This document shows, in pieces, positions 41,989 to 44,829 of a stretch of DNA of 44,829 nt. Within the stretch, counting starts at the first letter, position 1, and the number at the start of each line of letters is the position of its first letter. The position numbers were made by a program, and so were the translations under genes. A model generated the notes under the pieces. The model made no database searches, was not told the origin of the DNA, and saw only the letters and a list, made by a program, of their open reading frames with translations. The stretch is taken from contig CANRZW010000029.1 in assembly GCA_947644545.1 (NCBI GenBank), positions 1-44,829 on the forward strand, in the 5' to 3' direction. Source of the stretch: an uncultured Lachnospiraceae bacterium. GTDB lineage: Bacteria > Bacillota > Clostridia > Lachnospirales > Lachnospiraceae.

Positions 41989-42870
41989 CTACCGTAAGGT
42001 CATAACCACATCCTCCAGCCTCGGCCTGACAACCTGCATTTCTGCCACTACCGTATGCGCCGCCACATGTCGAATGATCTCCAACGCCGATACCACGTTC
42101 TCATTATACCTGCATCTGAGCCTGTCATTGTCGATCCTGTACTCAATCAGTGGAAGATCCTCCAAGTCAGGAAGTCTTCCCCGATAAACGATCGATATCT
42201 CATTGACCGGCGCATACTGCCTCATAAGCCGCGCTCTGCTTCCATAGTACAAAAGCCGGCCCTCATCCAACAGTAAGACTCTGTCGCAGGCCTTCTCTAT
42301 CTCCGCCATATTTTCAGAAGCGATGAGCACTGCCGTGCCGCCTTCTTTCTTCTTTTGCAGCTGTTCTATGAAAATCTGTTTCCCTGCTTCGTCTATACCG
42401 ACAGTCGGTTCGTCCAGCAGAATCAGCCTGGCTTGTCCCAACAGCACCGCCGCCAGTTCCGCGCGTCTTCTCTGGCCAAAGGACAACTGCCGGATTTCCT
42501 TTTCCGCATCCTCTCCAAACCGCAGACTCACTGCAAGCCTCTCATACTCTTCCTGAAACTCCTTTTGATCCAGCCGATAGACAAAGCGCAGTTTCTTAAA
42601 TTCGTCCGCAATCGTACTGTCTTCCCGAAACGAAGGGTGCGCGGAAGAGAAAAACCGGATATCCTTCGCGATTTGCCGGCGTCTTCTGACCGGATCCTGC
42701 AGAAACGTCCTCACCGTCCCCGCCTCACAGGACAACAGACCGCCGGCGAGCCTTATAAGCGTTGTCTTGCCGGCGCCGCTCCTGCCGATCACTCCTGCAA
42801 TAATGCCGTCCGGAATGCAGAAGCTGATATCGGACAATATAAATTTGCCGACGTTTTCAAAACTGACCAT
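41989..42870 (-). CDS. ABC-2 type exporter ATPase with altered H-loop
   Basis: This 293-residue ATPase has Walker A GRSGAGKT (29-36), signature LSFGQRRRAEL and Walker B LILLDEPTVGID. The H-loop, which reads LTTHD in the partner ATPase, reads IASEN here, so the switch histidine is replaced by Glu. It is first in the exporter operon. The ATG at 42868-42870 is chosen because it begins the domain. Together with the other ATPase and the two permeases it probably forms an asymmetric transporter with one catalytically weak site. Substrate unknown. Confidence 0.8.
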   Translation of the reverse strand: MVSFENVGKFILSDISFCIPDGIIAGVIGRSGAGKTTLIRLAGGLLSCEAGTVRTFLQDPVRRRRQIAKDIRFFSSAHPSFREDSTIADEFKKLRFVYRLDQKEFQEEYERLAVSLRFGEDAEKEIRQLSFGQRRRAELAAVLLGQARLILLDEPTVGIDEAGKQIFIEQLQKKKEGGTAVLIASENMAEIEKACDRVLLLDEGRLLYYGSRARLMRQYAPVNEISIVYRGRLPDLEDLPLIEYRIDNDRLRCRYNENVVSALEIIRHVAAHTVVAEMQVVRPRLEDVVMTLR

Positions 42871-42919
42871 ATAATTTCTCTTACCCTTCCACGCGTCGTT
42901 TTCGCATCTTCCTCTTAAC

Positions 42920-42956
42920 AAAAAGATATCCCTTATAATTTCAAATTACAAGGGAT
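42920..42956 (-). terminator. Intrinsic terminator between the GHKL/LytTR operon and the exporter operon
   Basis: ATCCCTTATAATTT (42928-42941) pairs with AATTACAAGGGAT (42944-42956) and, on the minus strand, is followed by a T-rich tract (42925-42920). It separates the two operons, which run in the same direction. Confidence 0.8.
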
Positions 42957-42971
42957 TGTGACGAACGGTCT

Positions 42972-43766
42972 CTATGCAGGGATAAAAACCGCAATGCAGA
43001 AAAATCCGTCCATTTCGTATACATCATACATACCATGGTAATTCTCTGCAATTTCCTTTATTCTCGAAATACCGATACCGTGAATATCTCCTTCCTCTTC
43101 CTTTGTAGAGAGCAGATCCGGATTTTCCGTCAGCACAGAAACTGCGATCCTGTTCTTCACGCAGATCGTCTCATACCCCTGTTTCTTCGTGATCTGCAGT
43201 TCCAGCTCCCTGCCATGTTCCGCTTCCCTGAGACTGGCCTCGATAGCGTTATCGAGCATGTTACCCAGCAGGGCGGCGAAATCCAGGCTGCTCATAGATG
43301 CAAAGGAAAGATTCTCAATCTGCGCCTTGATCTCGATCCCCTGCTCTCTCGCATACTGAAACTTCTCATTGATGATATGATTTAACAACGTATTTCCCGT
43401 TTCTATATAGCTGTGCATGGCATTCAGCTTATCGAGGATCTGCGAAGCATAGGCCCTGGCCTCGTCATAATTCTCCGAAGCCAGATACGAGGACAGCACC
43501 ATCAGGTGGTTCTTCATATCATGTTTCAGTTTTCTGCTGCTCTGATGCAGTGTATATACCTCTTCGCTCTGCTGCTCCTTTTCCGCCAGTTCCCCCTGAA
43601 TCTGCCGGTACTGATAAGCCAGTTCCGCATGTTCTTCGTACAACCCGGCATAACTGCGGCTTAATTCTTCATATTGTTGTTTTAACTGTCCGTATCGCCT
43701 CATCGCTCCGCCAACCAATTCCACATTTCGTTCGCAAATTATATCTGCGTCGTTTCCCCGCCTCAT
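42972..43766 (-). CDS. Cytoplasmic GHKL histidine kinase without membrane segments
   Basis: This 264-residue protein has no membrane or signal segment. Residues about 21-80 form a coiled coil (QLKQQYEELSRSYAGLYEEH and onward), followed by the phosphorylation motif LKHDMKNHL with H82, then NMLDNAIEAS as the N box and GIGISRIKEIAENYHG as the G box. It is the kinase half of an AgrC/LytS-like protein without the usual six-helix sensor. The start ATG overlaps the stop of the response regulator by four bases (ATGA), so it is not a truncation caused by a missed start. The stimulus may reach it through another protein. Confidence 0.8.
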   Translation of the reverse strand: MRRGNDADIICERNVELVGGAMRRYGQLKQQYEELSRSYAGLYEEHAELAYQYRQIQGELAEKEQQSEEVYTLHQSSRKLKHDMKNHLMVLSSYLASENYDEARAYASQILDKLNAMHSYIETGNTLLNHIINEKFQYAREQGIEIKAQIENLSFASMSSLDFAALLGNMLDNAIEASLREAEHGRELELQITKKQGYETICVKNRIAVSVLTENPDLLSTKEEEGDIHGIGISRIKEIAENYHGMYDVYEMDGFFCIAVFIPA

Positions 43767-44461
43767 CTCATCAACATTCTCATGTACTGCAGAATCTCCC
43801 GCTTCGCGGTTTCGGCATACTTATCGCCCAGAGGCAGCCTGTCCCGGTTCACCAGTTCCAGTTCCTCTCTGCCAACCACGCGCACAGCGGCACGGTTCAC
43901 CAGAAAACCCTTATGAATCCGCAGAAAACCATCCGGCCCCAGCTGCTCCTCTACCGCCAGAATCGTACTGCGCAAATGATACTGTCCGGACAGCGCACAC
44001 AGCTTCAGATAATTGCCGTCCGCCTCAAAATATAAGATATCCGACAACAAAAGCGCCGTCTCCTGTCCGTTCATACGAAAACAAAAATGCTTCGTGCGAA
44101 AGTACAGCTCCTGTCTGCAGTCATCCAATATCTTCTCAATCTCCTGCGCGAAATAGTTCTTGCGGATAAATCCAAAAGGATGATATTGAAAACTTTCGTA
44201 TACCAGTTCGTCATGATTGGTCACAAACACAAGCAGCGGTTTCTGTTCCAGACGATTCAGCCTGCAGGCGATCTCCATTCCGCCTACATCCGGCATATCA
44301 ATATCCAGAAAAAGAAGATCGCAGGGCTTCTCTGCAAGAGCATCTGCTACTGCCTTTCCTCCCGAAAAAGTCTCAACTGCGCTGTCCGTCATATAAGCGC
44401 TTATCGCATCGGCTATCCTATTCAAAATCTCAATCTCATCATCACAGACATAGATCAACAT
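43763..44461 (-). CDS. LytTR response regulator
   Basis: This 232-residue regulator has a receiver domain (DDE at 7-9, phosphoacceptor D53 in FLDIDMP, switch region HPFGFIRK) and a C-terminal LytTR domain (LYFEADGNYLKL, GFLRIHKGFLVNRAAVR). It overlaps the kinase gene by four bases. It should regulate the exporter operon that follows the terminator, or its own promoter; no sites were identified. The 136 bases upstream (44462-44597) show no gene. Confidence 0.85.
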   Translation of the reverse strand: MLIYVCDDEIEILNRIADAISAYMTDSAVETFSGGKAVADALAEKPCDLLFLDIDMPDVGGMEIACRLNRLEQKPLLVFVTNHDELVYESFQYHPFGFIRKNYFAQEIEKILDDCRQELYFRTKHFCFRMNGQETALLLSDILYFEADGNYLKLCALSGQYHLRSTILAVEEQLGPDGFLRIHKGFLVNRAAVRVVGREELELVNRDRLPLGDKYAETAKREILQYMRMLMR

Positions 44462-44597
44462 CAGCAGCCCGCTTTCCTGGTCAGATCCTCAAAATCACGC
44501 TTCCCTATTACATCCACTAAATACACTAAATCAAATAAAAAGCAAAGCAGGATAGCTTCAATTTTAAGGTTTTCTACTACAAATAACTATAATAAAG

Positions 44598-44829
44598 TTA
44601 ACCCCTCAAACATTTAAGAATAACCTTAATGCATTCATTACAATTCTTCTTATTATCCACATAGTAAACATGGCATGCGATCTTCTTATTACTCTCGAGC
44701 ATTGTCGTCACGCCTTCACTGTAATATCTGGGCACATAACCGAGCAGGTGGCCTGATGCATCAAAAATCTGCACAGCATTCTCATCATACTGATTTCCCG
44801 GCTCTCTCTTTAGAATGACCTCATCCCCT
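44598..44829 (-). CDS. HIRAN-domain protein, partial (C-terminal part)
   Basis: The minus strand is open from the right edge to the TAA at 44598-44600, giving 76 codons of a partial gene. It reads GDEVILKREPGNQYDENAVQ, then IFDASGHLLGYVPRYYSEGV and ends with a Cys-rich tail (NCNECIKVILKCLRG). The pattern EPxNxxDxNAVxI followed by xGYVPR is the HIRAN domain, known to bind DNA or single-stranded DNA ends in helicase-like proteins. The rest of the gene lies outside the window, so size and other domains are unknown. Confidence 0.75.
   Translation of the reverse strand, partial: GDEVILKREPGNQYDENAVQIFDASGHLLGYVPRYYSEGVTTMLESNKKIACHVYYVDNKKNCNECIKVILKCLRG

Overview
The window looks like chromosome from a gut or plant-fibre-degrading member of the Clostridia, most likely Lachnospiraceae. 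The evidence is indirect: moderate GC, strong AGGAGG-type ribosome binding sites, a T-box leader, ABC importers of the LplB/LplC type, membrane kinases paired with AraC-type response regulators, and GHKL/LytTR pairs. No rRNA, tRNA, CRISPR array, phage or intact insertion sequence was recognised. Nothing was searched against a database; assignments rest on motifs and family knowledge.

Layout. (1) 1-870: a CPBP-like membrane protein and an unassigned open frame at the left edge. (2) 992-8561: a five-gene minus-strand operon (isomerase, split transketolase A and B, FGGY kinase, DUF5060/apiosidase-like hydrolase) with a divergent LacI regulator. The set matches the non-oxidative D-apiose pathway (D-apiose to apulose, to apulose 4-phosphate, then two-carbon transfer) plus an enzyme that could release apiose inside the cell. 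(3) 8576-14330: a short-chain dehydrogenase, two beta-lactamase-fold serine hydrolases, an aromatic-acid-exporter-like protein with a DUF554 protein, and decayed remains of a HipA-like module. (4) 14449-23118: a D-allulose/D-tagatose 3-epimerase, an AraC-type response regulator, a nucleoside hydrolase, a divergent sensor kinase, and a sugar ABC importer whose promoter carries two 10-bp direct repeats 27 bp apart.

(5) 23203-26060: a charged coiled-coil protein and an AgrC/AgrA-like two-component pair. (6) 26270-35468: an LplB/LplC-type importer with its binding protein, flanked by two paralogous cytoplasmic GH5-like enzymes, with a divergent kinase/AraC regulator pair. (7) 35477-37331: a tryptophan T-box leader (specifier UGG visible) controlling a TrpB2-type tryptophan synthase beta chain, ended by a hairpin. 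(8) 37346-39125: an ECF-like sigma factor followed by a bactofilin-like repeat protein. (9) 39255-44461: a four-gene ABC-2 exporter (two ATPases, two permeases) behind a kinase that lacks membrane segments and its LytTR partner. (10) 44598 to the right edge: the C-terminal part of a HIRAN-domain protein.

Taken together, this is an accessory carbohydrate-foraging region: three or four separately regulated sugar loci, each pairing its own regulator with cytoplasmic enzymes, interspersed with envelope and signalling modules. The best candidate for new biology is the predicted intracellular apioside/apiose operon. The nucleoside hydrolase plus ketose 3-epimerase locus and the ECF/repeat-protein pair come next.
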